A DNA stretch of 43,640 nt from Magnetospirillum molischianum DSM 120 (GCF_000294655.1 NZ_CAHP01000047.1:84523-128162), one strand, 5' to 3'. Counted from the stretch's first letter, positions 7,702-15,060 are shown. The notes: generated by a model not told the origin, from the sequence alone. Made by a program: numbers and translations.

Positions 7702-8856
7702 ATGGATCCGTCCACCGCCGACGTTCCGTCCCCGACCACGGTTGAACCGGCATGGGAATGTCGGGACGACGGCCCCAGCCGACTCGTCGTGCTATCCGGC
7801 GATTGGATCGCCCGTCTTCATGCCGTGCCGAGCGATGCGTTCGAGACGATTCTGAATGGGCCGGGCCTGTCCTCGGTCGCGTTACAGGCCGACAAGATCG
7901 GAGCGTGGGATTCCGGTTTGCTGACCTTTGTCGCCGGCCTGCGCCGTGGGGCTGACCAGCATGGTCTCACCCTCGACGAATCCGGGTTGCCGCCATCGGC
8001 CCGTCGGCTGCTGGCCCTCTTACCTCGGGATGCGTTGCCAGCCGCTCCAGCCCGACCCAGCCGGTCGATTCGCGCCGTCCTCGGGACTCAGGCGCTTACT
8101 GTTTGGGCCGAAGGGGGGGCGGTTGCAACCATGCTGGGCGAGACGATCTTGCGTGGCGGCGCGGCTTTGCGCGGGCAGGCGAGGATGCGCCGCACCGATC
8201 TGCTTGTCGCGCTCCAGGATGCCGGTGCATCCGCTCTTTCCATCGTCATTGTCGTCAACCTCTTGATGGGGGGGATTCTCGCTTTTGTCGGGGCGGTTCA
8301 GCTCCGCCGGTTTGGGGCCGACATCTATGTCGCCGATCTGGTCGGCATTGCCGTGGTGCGCGAGATCGCCGCTCTGATCACCGCTGTGGTGATGTCTGGC
8401 CGAACCGGCGGTGCCTATGCCGCGCAAATCGCCACGATGCTCGGGAATGAAGAGATCGATGCGCTGCGTACCATCGGCGTCCCGCTGCATGATTACTTGA
8501 TTCTGCCCCGCATCCTGGCGCTGACTCTGATGATGCCGCTGCTGTATCTCTATGGTTCGGTGGCGGGTATTTTTGGCGGCTTTCTGGTCGCTGTGGCGAT
8601 GCTTAATCTGACGCCAGCGACTTTTCTGGCTCATCTGCAAACCTCCGTGACCGGATCGCAGGTCCTCTTCGGCTTGTCCAAGAGCATCGCGTTTGGCGGG
8701 GTTATCGCGATCATCGGATGCCGGATCGGATTGAGCGCCGGACGTAGTGCCAGCGACGTTGGCCGGGCCGCAACCCGAGCCGTGGTGGCGGGGATTGTCG
8801 CAATCATTGCCCTGGATGCCGTTTGCGCCGTTTGCGCCAACGCGCTGCGTTTTTGA
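7702..8856 (+). CDS. mlaE: MlaE-family lipid ABC transporter permease with N-terminal STAS domain
   Basis: 384-residue permease of an MCE-type lipid transport system of the cell envelope. Residues about 25-110 form a STAS-like domain (the job done by separate MlaB in E. coli): LVVLSGDWIARLH, then SSVALQADKIGAWDSGLLTF. The remainder is the MlaE permease with about five membrane segments; hallmark blocks are VVREIAALITAVVMSGRTGG, AAQIATMLGNEEIDALRTIG and PRILALTLMMPLLYLYGS. The ATG at 7702 has GAGGGG upstream. It opens a four-gene operon with almost no spacing, so permease, ATPase, MCE subunit and lipoprotein are expected to act as one complex moving lipid between inner and outer membranes. Direction and substrate are not shown by the sequence. 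Confidence 0.93.
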   Translation: MDPSTADVPSPTTVEPAWECRDDGPSRLVVLSGDWIARLHAVPSDAFETILNGPGLSSVALQADKIGAWDSGLLTFVAGLRRGADQHGLTLDESGLPPSARRLLALLPRDALPAAPARPSRSIRAVLGTQALTVWAEGGAVATMLGETILRGGAALRGQARMRRTDLLVALQDAGASALSIVIVVNLLMGGILAFVGAVQLRRFGADIYVADLVGIAVVREIAALITAVVMSGRTGGAYAAQIATMLGNEEIDALRTIGVPLHDYLILPRILALTLMMPLLYLYGSVAGIFGGFLVAVAMLNLTPATFLAHLQTSVTGSQVLFGLSKSIAFGGVIAIIGCRIGLSAGRSASDVGRAATRAVVAGIVAIIALDAVCAVCANALRF

Positions 8857-8858
8857 TC

Positions 8859-9659
8859 ATGCCGCCGCCTCTCGAGGATGGGGCGAAGATCGCGGTCGAG
8901 GGGCTGGCTTTCGGTTATGGTTCCGAGCCGATCCAGAACAATCTTTCCTTCACCGTCGCCACCGGATCGATTTTCGCCATCATGGGCGGCAGCGGCTGCG
9001 GGAAGAGCACCCTGCTGAAGGTGCTGATCGGCTTGCTGCGCCCCCTTGCCGGGACAGTGCATGTTCGCGGTGAAGATTATTGGTCTGTCTCGGCGGATCG
9101 GCGCGAGCAGATCGGCCGACGCTGCGGCGTTCTGTTTCAGAGCGGGGCGCTGTGGAGTTCGATGAGCATCGCCGACAACGTGGCTCTGCCGCTGCGGATG
9201 TTCACGGCCTTGACCGAGCCGGAGATCGACCGGCTGGTCCAGCTCAAACTCGATCTGGTCGGTCTGACGGCACCGGGCGACATGATGCCGTCCGATCTCA
9301 GCGGCGGCATGCGCAAGCGGGTCGGCCTCGCTCGGGCGATGGCGCTCGATCCCGATATCCTGTTCCTCGACGAGCCTTCCGCTGGCCTGGACCCGATCGG
9401 TGCTCGTCGGCTGGACGATCTGATCCTCGCTCTGCGCGACGGGTTCGGCAGCACGGTGGTGATGGTCAGTCATGAATTACCCAGTCTGTTCGCGATCTGT
9501 GACGGCGGTATCTTTCTCGATGCCGACACCCATACCGCGATTGCCATCGGCGCACCGCGAGACCTGCGCGATCGCTGCGACGATCCGACAGTTCATGCCT
9601 TCATGAACCGCGAGATCCCCAAATCCGACTCCGCCGTCGATGATGGAGGCCAGAAATGA
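8859..9659 (+). CDS. mlaF: MlaF-family ABC transporter ATPase
   Basis: 266-residue cytoplasmic ATPase energising the MCE lipid transporter. Walker A GGSGCGKST (about residues 44-52), Q-loop region VLFQSGALWSSMSIADNV, signature LSGGMRKRVGLARAMALDPD and Walker B ILFLDEPSAGLDP are intact, followed by the switch His in VMVSHELPSLF. FQSGALWSSMSIADNVALPL is a typical MlaF stretch. The ATG at 8859, two bases after the permease stop, is preferred over an open upstream extension that overlaps the permease gene. Its TGA overlaps the ATG of the MCE gene (ATGA), indicating translational coupling. Confidence 0.93.
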   Translation: MPPPLEDGAKIAVEGLAFGYGSEPIQNNLSFTVATGSIFAIMGGSGCGKSTLLKVLIGLLRPLAGTVHVRGEDYWSVSADRREQIGRRCGVLFQSGALWSSMSIADNVALPLRMFTALTEPEIDRLVQLKLDLVGLTAPGDMMPSDLSGGMRKRVGLARAMALDPDILFLDEPSAGLDPIGARRLDDLILALRDGFGSTVVMVSHELPSLFAICDGGIFLDADTHTAIAIGAPRDLRDRCDDPTVHAFMNREIPKSDSAVDDGGQK

Positions 9660-10585
9660 AAGCCAGTCCCACGGCCGTCGGCGGGTTTGTGCTGGGCGGT
9701 CTGCTGCTTGCCGTCGCCGCCATCCTGTTCTTAGGCGGGATGCGTCTGTTCACGCCGACCTTGGGGGCTGTGGTGTTTTTCCCAACGTCTGTTGCCGGGC
9801 TGACCGTTGGCGCGCCGGTGACGTTCCGGGGCGTCCGGATTGGATCGGTCAGTAAGATCCTGTTGCGTCTCAATGTTGACGACCGTTCGTCACTGATTCC
9901 CGCTTATCTGGAACTCGATGCCGATCGGATCTCGTGGGAGGACACCAGTCCTCAGGGAGTCGAGGCGGGAGGCGATCCCGGAATCCCCCGGCTGGTCCAT
10001 GCCGGATTGCGCGCGGCCCTCAGCACGCCCAATCTGGTCACCGGGCAGCTTGGGGTCGATCTCGATTTTCACCCCGATTCGCCGATATTGGCTCACGGCC
10101 CCGCGATGGACGTGCCCGAAATCCCATCGATTCCCTCCGACCTGCAAAATCTGAAGGACAAGTTCATCGAGCTGCCGTTGCGTGAGCTGGTCGATGAGAC
10201 ACGCACAACCCTCAGCCACATGGTTGCCGTCTTCGATGTGCTCGGCCTTCTGGTCGATGAGTCCCGGAAGACGGCCATCGATGCCCGCGAGACTCTCCGG
10301 GTTACCTCGGCAGCGGTGCGGACATTGGGCGCCGATGCCGGACGAACCCTCGGTGACATTGACCGCCTTACGCTCGACGGCAGGCGAGTGCTGGAGACCG
10401 CCGAGCGCACCACCCGCCACGCCGAGTCGCTGATGGCGTCGCTGGATAGTCTTTCCCAACCACGGTCGGATATGCGGGACGATCTGGAAGCGACCTTGCG
10501 CGATCTTGCCGCCAGCGCCAGTTCGCTGCGGAGCTTTACGCGGGATCTGGAGCGTAGTCCCATCGACACCCTGCGGAGGCAGTAG
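9656..10585 (+). CDS. mlaD: MlaD-family MCE domain protein
   Basis: 309-residue periplasmic subunit anchored by one N-terminal membrane helix (GGFVLGGLLLAVAAILFLGG, about 8-27). A single MCE domain follows (about 38-130): VVFFPTSVAGLTVGAPVTFR and GVRIGSVSKILL are the core MCE strands. The C-terminal half (about 160-300) is long and mostly helical, with repeated small and charged residues (ETLRVTSAAVRTLGADAGRT), as in MCE proteins whose helices form a hydrophobic channel across the periplasm. MCE subunits assemble as hexameric rings that carry lipid. It starts inside the stop of the ATPase gene and is followed after one base by the lipoprotein gene. Confidence 0.92.
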   Translation: MKASPTAVGGFVLGGLLLAVAAILFLGGMRLFTPTLGAVVFFPTSVAGLTVGAPVTFRGVRIGSVSKILLRLNVDDRSSLIPAYLELDADRISWEDTSPQGVEAGGDPGIPRLVHAGLRAALSTPNLVTGQLGVDLDFHPDSPILAHGPAMDVPEIPSIPSDLQNLKDKFIELPLRELVDETRTTLSHMVAVFDVLGLLVDESRKTAIDARETLRVTSAAVRTLGADAGRTLGDIDRLTLDGRRVLETAERTTRHAESLMASLDSLSQPRSDMRDDLEATLRDLAASASSLRSFTRDLERSPIDTLRRQ

Positions 10586-10586
10586 G

Positions 10587-11219
10587 ATGCCAACTTTCGT
10601 TGCCGCCCTGGTCTTGCTCATGCTGTTGGGAGGCTGCGTTGCCCGGCCGGAACAGCATATCTATGTCTTGGGCGGCTCCGACCCTGCGTCCGACGATCGT
10701 CTTGACAGTAGACGGATGGTGATCGAGCTGAAGCCGGTGCTGATTCCAGATCATATGGACACGACCGATTTCTTGTTGCGCACCGGGATCAACGAACTGA
10801 GTCGCAGCACGACCGCGATCTGGGGGGAACGTCTGTCGATCGGCATCACCCGTACGCTTGCTTCAGCTTTGGCGACGCGCCTTCCATCTGTGCGCTTTGC
10901 AGTCAGCCCATCGGCGACTCGCCCGGCGCGACGGATATTTGTCGATATAGCGGTTCTCGAAATCCGACGCGGTGGCGCATGCACTGTTGGTGCACATTGG
11001 ACTGTTTCCGCGCTCGGCGCAGAGTCCGGCCCGCAATCTGCTTTTGCCCCCGTCGGTGCGGAGGCTACCGTGACGACGGTCGCGGAGGGGGCCAGCGACG
11101 AATCCGTCGTTGTCGCTCTAACGCACGCCATCGACCAGATCGCGGATCGGATTGCCGCGACTCTAAGCGATCACATAGCAAACTCGGGCACCAAAATGAA
11201 AACGGGCGGACTCGGGTAA
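10587..11219 (+). CDS. ABC-type transport auxiliary lipoprotein (PqiC/YmbA-like)
   Basis: 210-residue predicted outer-membrane lipoprotein. The signal sequence MPTFVAALVLLMLLGGC carries a lipobox (LGGC) with Cys17 as the lipidation site. The body matches the PqiC/YmbA auxiliary family: YVLGGSDP near the start of the mature chain, VIELKPVLIPDHMDT, LSRSTTAIWGERLSIGITRT, ending in a helical ATHAIDQIADRI-type segment (residues about 180-195). PqiC-type lipoproteins give MCE channels an outer-membrane docking partner. The start at 10587 directly follows the MCE stop and has GGAGG upstream (10574-10578). The TAA stop lies inside the loop of the terminator shared with the convergent puc genes. Confidence 0.88.
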   Translation: MPTFVAALVLLMLLGGCVARPEQHIYVLGGSDPASDDRLDSRRMVIELKPVLIPDHMDTTDFLLRTGINELSRSTTAIWGERLSIGITRTLASALATRLPSVRFAVSPSATRPARRIFVDIAVLEIRRGGACTVGAHWTVSALGAESGPQSAFAPVGAEATVTTVAEGASDESVVVALTHAIDQIADRIAATLSDHIANSGTKMKTGGLG

Positions 11220-11234
11220 TCCCGAATCCGCCCG
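11203..11234. terminator. Shared terminator of the Mla operon and pucBA
   Basis: Stem CGGGCGGACTCGGG (11203-11216) / CCCGAATCCGCCCG (11221-11234), 14 bp with one mismatch, loop TAAT. Read on the minus strand the stem is followed by TTTTCATTTT, a good U-rich tail for puc transcripts. On the plus strand it is followed only by CTTTCG. The stop codon of the lipoprotein gene is in the loop. Confidence 0.85.
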
Positions 11235-11267
11235 CTTTCGGAGCGTAAAACGCTGGCTGTTAGCGAA

Positions 11268-11441
11268 TTACTTATTCGCCGACTGCGCAGCGCCCAGGGC
11301 GATCCAGTTGAAGCCCGGAGCGGCCAGAACGGCGGCGTGCACGGAAATGGCGACGACAACGGCCACAACCCAGATCACCGGCAGCCAAGTCGACGGATTG
11401 ATGACCAACCAAATCTTGTGGTCGTCTTTCAGAGCGCTCAT
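11268..11441 (-). CDS. pucA: Light-harvesting complex 2 (B800-850) alpha polypeptide
   Basis: 57-codon gene too short for usual ORF lists. The product, [19 protein letters not shown] followed by a single membrane span and the tail [16 protein letters not shown], is nearly the LH2 alpha chain of Rhodospirillum molischianum as I remember it. Counting from Ser1 of the mature chain, Asp6 (the B800 ligand in that structure), His34 (B850 ligand, in ISVHAAVL) and Trp45 are kept, so a B800-850 type rather than B800-820 type is predicted. AGAAGGA lies ahead of the ATG. It is the second gene of a two-gene unit and is followed by a strong terminator; pucC is not in the window. Confidence 0.95.
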   Translation of the reverse strand: MSALKDDHKIWLVINPSTWLPVIWVVAVVVAISVHAAVLAAPGFNWIALGAAQSANK

Positions 11442-11475
11442 AACAAAATCCTTCTAAATAAAATTTAAATTAAAA

Positions 11476-11616
11476 TCAGAACCAGGGCTTCCAAACCCAC
11501 ACCAGCACGTGCGCAACGGCGGCGATGAGCAGGAAAGCGCTGAAGGTCGTCTTGAACTGCTCGTTGACTTCAACGGCTTCTTCAACGGTCAGGCCCGACA
11601 GGCTTCTCTCAGCCAT
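11476..11616 (-). CDS. pucB: Light-harvesting complex 2 (B800-850) beta polypeptide
   Basis: 46-codon gene preceding the alpha gene by 34 bases. The product begins MAERSLSGLTVEEAVEV and ends in AHVLVWVWKPWF, the LH2 beta pattern of Rhodospirillum molischianum. In mature numbering His35 (B850 ligand) and Trp44 are conserved. Position 17 is Asn where LH beta chains almost always have His (molischianum has His17), an unusual change close to the B800 site. GGAGAC ahead of the ATG serves as ribosome-binding site. LH2 complexes are rings of alpha-beta pairs in the intracytoplasmic membrane that pass light energy to LH1 and the reaction centre. Confidence 0.95.
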   Translation of the reverse strand: MAERSLSGLTVEEAVEVNEQFKTTFSAFLLIAAVAHVLVWVWKPWF

Positions 11617-11685
11617 GATTGTCTCCATTTATTAAGTGAATTCACTGGCCGACAACCAACTGCCGACGCCTCATTAACTTTCGGT

Positions 11686-11714
11686 AATCTGTCACTGCTT
11701 CACATCCGAGTCAA
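11686..11714 (-). promoter_or_regulatory. Putative pucBA promoter
   Basis: On the minus strand, TTGACT (11714-11709) and CAGATT (11691-11686) are 17 bases apart, about 70 bases before the pucB start. A 15-base dyad-like sequence TGTCACTGCTTCACA (11690-11704) fills the spacer. It has TGT...ACA ends but an N9 gap rather than the N12 of PpsR/CrtJ sites. Confidence 0.4.
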
Positions 11715-11849
11715 CGTGAATTTTCTCCCGCAGGGCTGGTCAAAGGTCGGGTGGAAGCGATCGATATGCCTATCGAACGTATAGTTGTTCGTAGGATTGG
11801 CACCGCGTCTGAACGCCGATGTTTTTCTACGAAGCGCCGTTACTCGGGT

Positions 11850-11952
11850 ACCCCAGATAGGATCACACGCAAAATCACACACAGGCGGGACGGAAGGGGG
11901 CACGCCTTGAGGTAAAGCGGGGGGCTCTGGAGAGAGTGATCTATCTGGGGGT
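11850..11952. repeat. 17-base inverted repeat in the pucBA/BLUF divergent region
   Basis: ACCCCAGATAGGATCAC (11850-11866) and GTGATCTATCTGGGGGT (11936-11952) are reverse complements apart from one shifted base on each arm; the spacer is 69 bases. It lies between the pucB and BLUF start codons (11616 and 12106). No ORF is convincing here. It could be a looping operator pair or the ends of a small degenerate element. Confidence 0.6.
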
Positions 11953-11984
11953 GTGAGGCTGCATTACCAGACTCAAATTAAGGC

Positions 11985-12046
11985 TGAAATATATAAATAT
12001 TTCACCATACAATTCTTGTAAATGAGATTGATAGGCAATACCTATC
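11985..12046. promoter_or_regulatory. Two operator-like dyads upstream of the BLUF gene
   Basis: TGAAATAT (11985-11992) and ATATTTCA (11997-12004) form a perfect 8+8 dyad with a 4-base spacer. A second, shorter dyad is GATAGG (12030-12035) / CCTATC (12041-12046). Both lie within 125 bases of the BLUF start, where promoter and operator are expected. The regulator is unknown. Confidence 0.4.
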
Positions 12047-12105
12047 CATAAATCTGGCGGGTTACTCCCTACTCGCAATGCAAAAATTAAATAAAGGTTA
12101 TAAAA

Positions 12106-12558
12106 ATGATCCAGATCATCTATGCAAGTGCTGCCTCTGAATCCATGGTTGCAAGCGATCTTCCACTTATACTAGAGAAAGCCCGCGTGAAAAACGAGCG
12201 CCTGAACATCACAGGATTTCTCTTGTATGATGAAGGATCCTTTTTGCAGGTGCTCGAAGGGCCAAATGATGCCCTCGAGGAGGTTCTTGGCGCAATTATT
12301 GCAGACAATAGACACAAAAAAATCCGCCTCCTTTCAAAAAAGATTGTTGATGGCCGTGAATTCGGGGATTGGGCCATGGCTTATGCTGTCAAGGATGTTG
12401 AGCGTGCCAGATGTGATGGCTTCCTGGACTACGCCGCATCACGGGAAGAATTCAGCATTGAGGGGGGCGAAGTTACCCAGATCCTTTCTATGTTCCAGGA
12501 AGGGCTTCTGCGACAGGCTGACCACAGTGACGGTTTCTCCACAAAATTCAATGTCTAG
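12106..12558 (+). CDS. Stand-alone BLUF-domain blue-light sensor (150 aa)
   Basis: A short BLUF protein: an FAD-binding blue-light sensor without an output domain. The BLUF fold covers residues 1-95. Key positions are present: Tyr6 (IIYAS), Asn34 (LNITGFLLY), Gln48 (FLQVLEGP), and Trp89/Met91 (FGDWAMAY), the Tyr-Gln-Trp/Met set needed for the flavin photocycle. The C-terminal 55 residues are mostly helical and probably mediate oligomer or partner contacts, as in PixD-like proteins. The ATG at 12106 has AAAGG 8 bases upstream. The gene is divergent from the LH2 genes and AT-richer than most of the window, with codons such as ATA, CTA and AGA. It overlaps a small ORF by 8 bases. Known BLUF proteins act on anti-repressors, cyclic-di-GMP or transcription factors; the target here is unknown. 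Confidence 0.93.
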   Translation: MIQIIYASAASESMVASDLPLILEKARVKNERLNITGFLLYDEGSFLQVLEGPNDALEEVLGAIIADNRHKKIRLLSKKIVDGREFGDWAMAYAVKDVERARCDGFLDYAASREEFSIEGGEVTQILSMFQEGLLRQADHSDGFSTKFNV

Positions 12559-12709
12559 TGGCAAGAATAATAGGTTCTTGCTTGATTTTTGTCGAGCATT
12601 GGCGCTAACTGTTCCAGACACACAGATCACTGTGTCTGTTGGCGATGGAAGTCTCATCAACTTTAATTTACGCCGTGACATGATGAAGGGAGAGCTTGAG
12701 CTTTTCTAG
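12551..12709 (+). CDS. Candidate 52-aa protein coupled to the BLUF gene
   Basis: ATG at 12551 lies 5 bases before the BLUF stop (TAG at 12556-12558), in the +1 frame, and the frame stays open for 52 codons. Such overlap is typical of translational coupling. The product is soluble, with a short amphipathic helix (NNRFLLDFCRALAL), a beta-like stretch TQITVSVGDGSLINF and a charged tail ending MMKGELELF. I know no family. It shares the low-GC character of the BLUF gene. No separate Shine-Dalgarno is obvious, so it may be a chance frame; homologues next to other BLUF genes would settle it. Confidence 0.4.
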   Translation: MSSGKNNRFLLDFCRALALTVPDTQITVSVGDGSLINFNLRRDMMKGELELF

Positions 12710-13283
12710 CTTTCCTATTCACTGGTCAGGTGCCAATTTCCTGGCGCAAATTTCTCTACCCCCTACCGATCAGGGGGCGGCAGAGCCCCCCCCTAGCCGG
12801 GAGCCTCGCGCCATGCACGGGCGCACAGAAATGATCAGGGGGTGTGACCAGGGACGCACCGAGATGATCCCCGAGCGGTAGGGCTGGCTCTGATCGGTGC
12901 GGCTGGGTGGTCTGCCTCCTGTCGCTGTGGTTGCTGGCTGGTGCGGCAACTGATTGGTTCCGCCATGGTGGTGTCGCTCCGGCCCCGCTGCTGCTGATCG
13001 GCCACCAGCGTTCAGCCAAGGGGGACGTTCACCAGAGTTAGGATTCATTCTAAGGGGTGCTGGAGTCGCGGAAGCCAACCCGTAGCCACTACGGTCTCTC
13101 CCTGCCCTGGGTAAGTCCGTGAGTCCCCGGTGGTCTCTTGGTGATGGTGGGGCGCATCGCAACCGCCGTTCCCTGGTTTTTTCTTGATCCTGAATGAAGG
13201 TGAACTCGATCATCCAGTGAGAGGTGTTCCGACGCGTTTGAACACGGCCATTTTCGCCTCCAGATGTGGAGGACCACACAGCA
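12710..13283. other. Gene-free stretch with short repeats, possible mobile-element debris
   Basis: About 570 bases without a convincing gene. It holds a hairpin GGGGGC (12773-12778) / GCCCCC (12785-12790), two 18-base imperfect direct repeats 33 bases apart (12819-12836 and 12852-12869), and scrambled coding-like sequence with stops in all useful frames. The repeats resemble the multiple transposase-binding ends of IS21-type elements, which I infer only weakly. The minus-strand frame at 12770-13279 has no recognisable protein. Confidence 0.45.
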
Positions 13284-13307
13284 AGAAGGCTCCCGAAGGA
13301 GCCTTCT
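13284..13307 (-). terminator. guaA terminator
   Basis: Perfect 10-bp stem AGAAGGCTCC (13284-13293) / GGAGCCTTCT (13298-13307) with a four-base CGAA loop (TTCG on the minus strand). It lies 24 bases beyond the guaA stop. The tail on the minus strand is TGCTGTGT, poor in U. Confidence 0.7.
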
Positions 13308-13331
13308 GTTGTCGTCTAACCTATTGAAACA

Positions 13332-14885
13332 TCATTCCCACTCGATCGTCCCCGGCGGCTTGCTGGTGACGTCGTAGGTGACGCGGTTGATGCCCTTGAC
13401 CTCGTTGATGATCCGGTTGGCGACGCGGCCGAGGAAGGCCATGTCGAACGGATAAAAATCGGCGGTCATCCCGTCGGTCGAGGTCACGGCGCGCAGGGCG
13501 CAGGCGTAATCGTAGGACCGGGAATCACCCATCACGCCGACGGTGCGAACCGGCAGCAGAACGCAGAACGCCTGCCAGATCACGTCATACAGACCGGCCT
13601 TGCGGATTTCGTCGAGATAGATGGTATCGGCCTGACGCAGGATGTCGAGCCGCTCGCGGGTCAGTTCCTGGCCGGGGATGCGGATGGCAAGGCCTGGGCC
13701 GGGGAAGGGATGGCGGCCGACCATATCGTCGGGCAGGCCGAGTTCACGTCCCAGCGCCCGAACCTCGTCCTTGAACAGCTCACGCAGCGGTTCGACCAGC
13801 TTCATATTCATCCGGTCGGGCAGGCCGCCAACATTGTGATGGCTTTTGATCGTGACCGACGGGCCGCCGGTGAAGCTGACCGATTCGATCACGTCGGGAT
13901 ACAGCGTGCCCTGGGCCAGGAAATCAGCACCGCCGATGGCGCGGGCCTCTTCCTCGAACACGTCGATGAAGGTGGCACCGATGATTTTGCGCTTCTTTTC
14001 GGGGTCGGTCTCGCCCGCCAGCTTGGCCAGGAAGAGGTCCGAGGCGTCCTTGTGCACCAGCCGGATATTGAAGCGGTCGCGGAACACCTTGACCACCTGC
14101 TCGGATTCGCCTGCGCGCATAAAGCCGGTATCGACGAAAACGCAGGTGAGCTGATCGCCAATCGCTTCATTCAGCAGCGCGGCCACCACCGAGGAATCGA
14201 CGCCGCCCGACAGGCCGCAGATCACCCGGCCGCTGCCGACCTGGGCGCGGACCTTCTCGATTTCCTGGGCGCGGAATGCCTTCATCGTCCAATTGCCAGC
14301 ACAGCCGCAGATGCGATGGACGAAATTCGACAGCAATTCGCGTCCGTTCGGCGTGTGGACCACTTCGGGGTGGAACTGGACGCCGTAGAAATGATGGTAA
14401 TCGTCGGCGATGGCGGCGAACGGAGCACCTTCCGAGGCGGCGACGACCCGGAAATTGGGCGGGAGCACGGTCACGCGGTCGCCGTGGCTCATCCACACCG
14501 GGAATTGGGCGTTCGCTGAGGAAATTCCGTCGAACAGGGTGCACGGCGCGATCTGAGTCACGATGGCGCGGCCAAACTCACGGTGATGGCCGGATTCGAC
14601 GCTGCCGCCCAATTGCGCGCACATCGTTTGTTGGCCGTAACAGATTCCCAGAACGGGCAAGCCCATCGTGAACAGTTCGGCGGGGGCACGGGGCGATCCT
14701 GTCTCGGCCACCGAGGCGGGGCCGCCCGACAGGATCACACCCTTGGGGGCGAAAGCCCGGATCGAGTCCGCGCTCACCCGGTTGAACGGGTGAATCTCGC
14801 AATAGACTCCGGCTTCACGGACGCGGCGAGCGATTAGCTGCGTGACCTGCGAACCAAAATCAACGATCAGGATACGGTCGGACAT
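13332..14885 (-). CDS. guaA: GMP synthase (glutamine-hydrolysing)
   Basis: 517-residue enzyme converting XMP to GMP with ATP and glutamine, the last step of guanine nucleotide synthesis. The N-terminal class I glutamine amidotransferase has the nucleophile Cys82 in LGICYGQQ and the His172/Glu174 pair in VQFHPEV. The ATP-pyrophosphatase domain has the P-loop [10 protein letters not shown] (about 224-233), and the C-terminal dimerisation domain ends in [15 protein letters not shown], the canonical end of GuaA. The start at 14885 ([13 protein letters not shown]) is preceded by GGAGGAAAC; longer open frames upstream are not conserved. Monocistronic, with its own terminator. Length matches the family (about 520). 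Confidence 0.98.
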   Translation of the reverse strand: MSDRILIVDFGSQVTQLIARRVREAGVYCEIHPFNRVSADSIRAFAPKGVILSGGPASVAETGSPRAPAELFTMGLPVLGICYGQQTMCAQLGGSVESGHHREFGRAIVTQIAPCTLFDGISSANAQFPVWMSHGDRVTVLPPNFRVVAASEGAPFAAIADDYHHFYGVQFHPEVVHTPNGRELLSNFVHRICGCAGNWTMKAFRAQEIEKVRAQVGSGRVICGLSGGVDSSVVAALLNEAIGDQLTCVFVDTGFMRAGESEQVVKVFRDRFNIRLVHKDASDLFLAKLAGETDPEKKRKIIGATFIDVFEEEARAIGGADFLAQGTLYPDVIESVSFTGGPSVTIKSHHNVGGLPDRMNMKLVEPLRELFKDEVRALGRELGLPDDMVGRHPFPGPGLAIRIPGQELTRERLDILRQADTIYLDEIRKAGLYDVIWQAFCVLLPVRTVGVMGDSRSYDYACALRAVTSTDGMTADFYPFDMAFLGRVANRIINEVKGINRVTYDVTSKPPGTIEWE

Positions 14886-15060
14886 GTTTCCTCCGGGCGA
14901 TGAGGCGGGGGACTTTAACCGAAGGCATCGGCGTCCGACAAGTCGCCCCGCGCGGCTTTTTCTGCTCTCGGCGAATATGTGGTCAGCCGGTCGCAATCCA
15001 AAGGACCGGGAACAGAGTGAACCGATTCGATGGCCGAGTCTCGGGTGGCGGAGCGCAGGG

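Noticed and set aside
11690-11704. TGTCACTGCTTCACA as a PpsR/CrtJ box
   Set aside because: Ends match TGT...ACA but the gap is 9, not 12 bases; noted as a dyad only.
11509-11784. 91-codon plus-strand frame over pucB
   Set aside because: Antisense to the LH2 beta gene, which matches a known protein almost residue by residue.
12770-13279. 169-codon minus-strand frame in the gap before guaA
   Set aside because: No recognisable protein; composition follows the repeats and hairpins of the gap. Kept only as part of the gene-free stretch.
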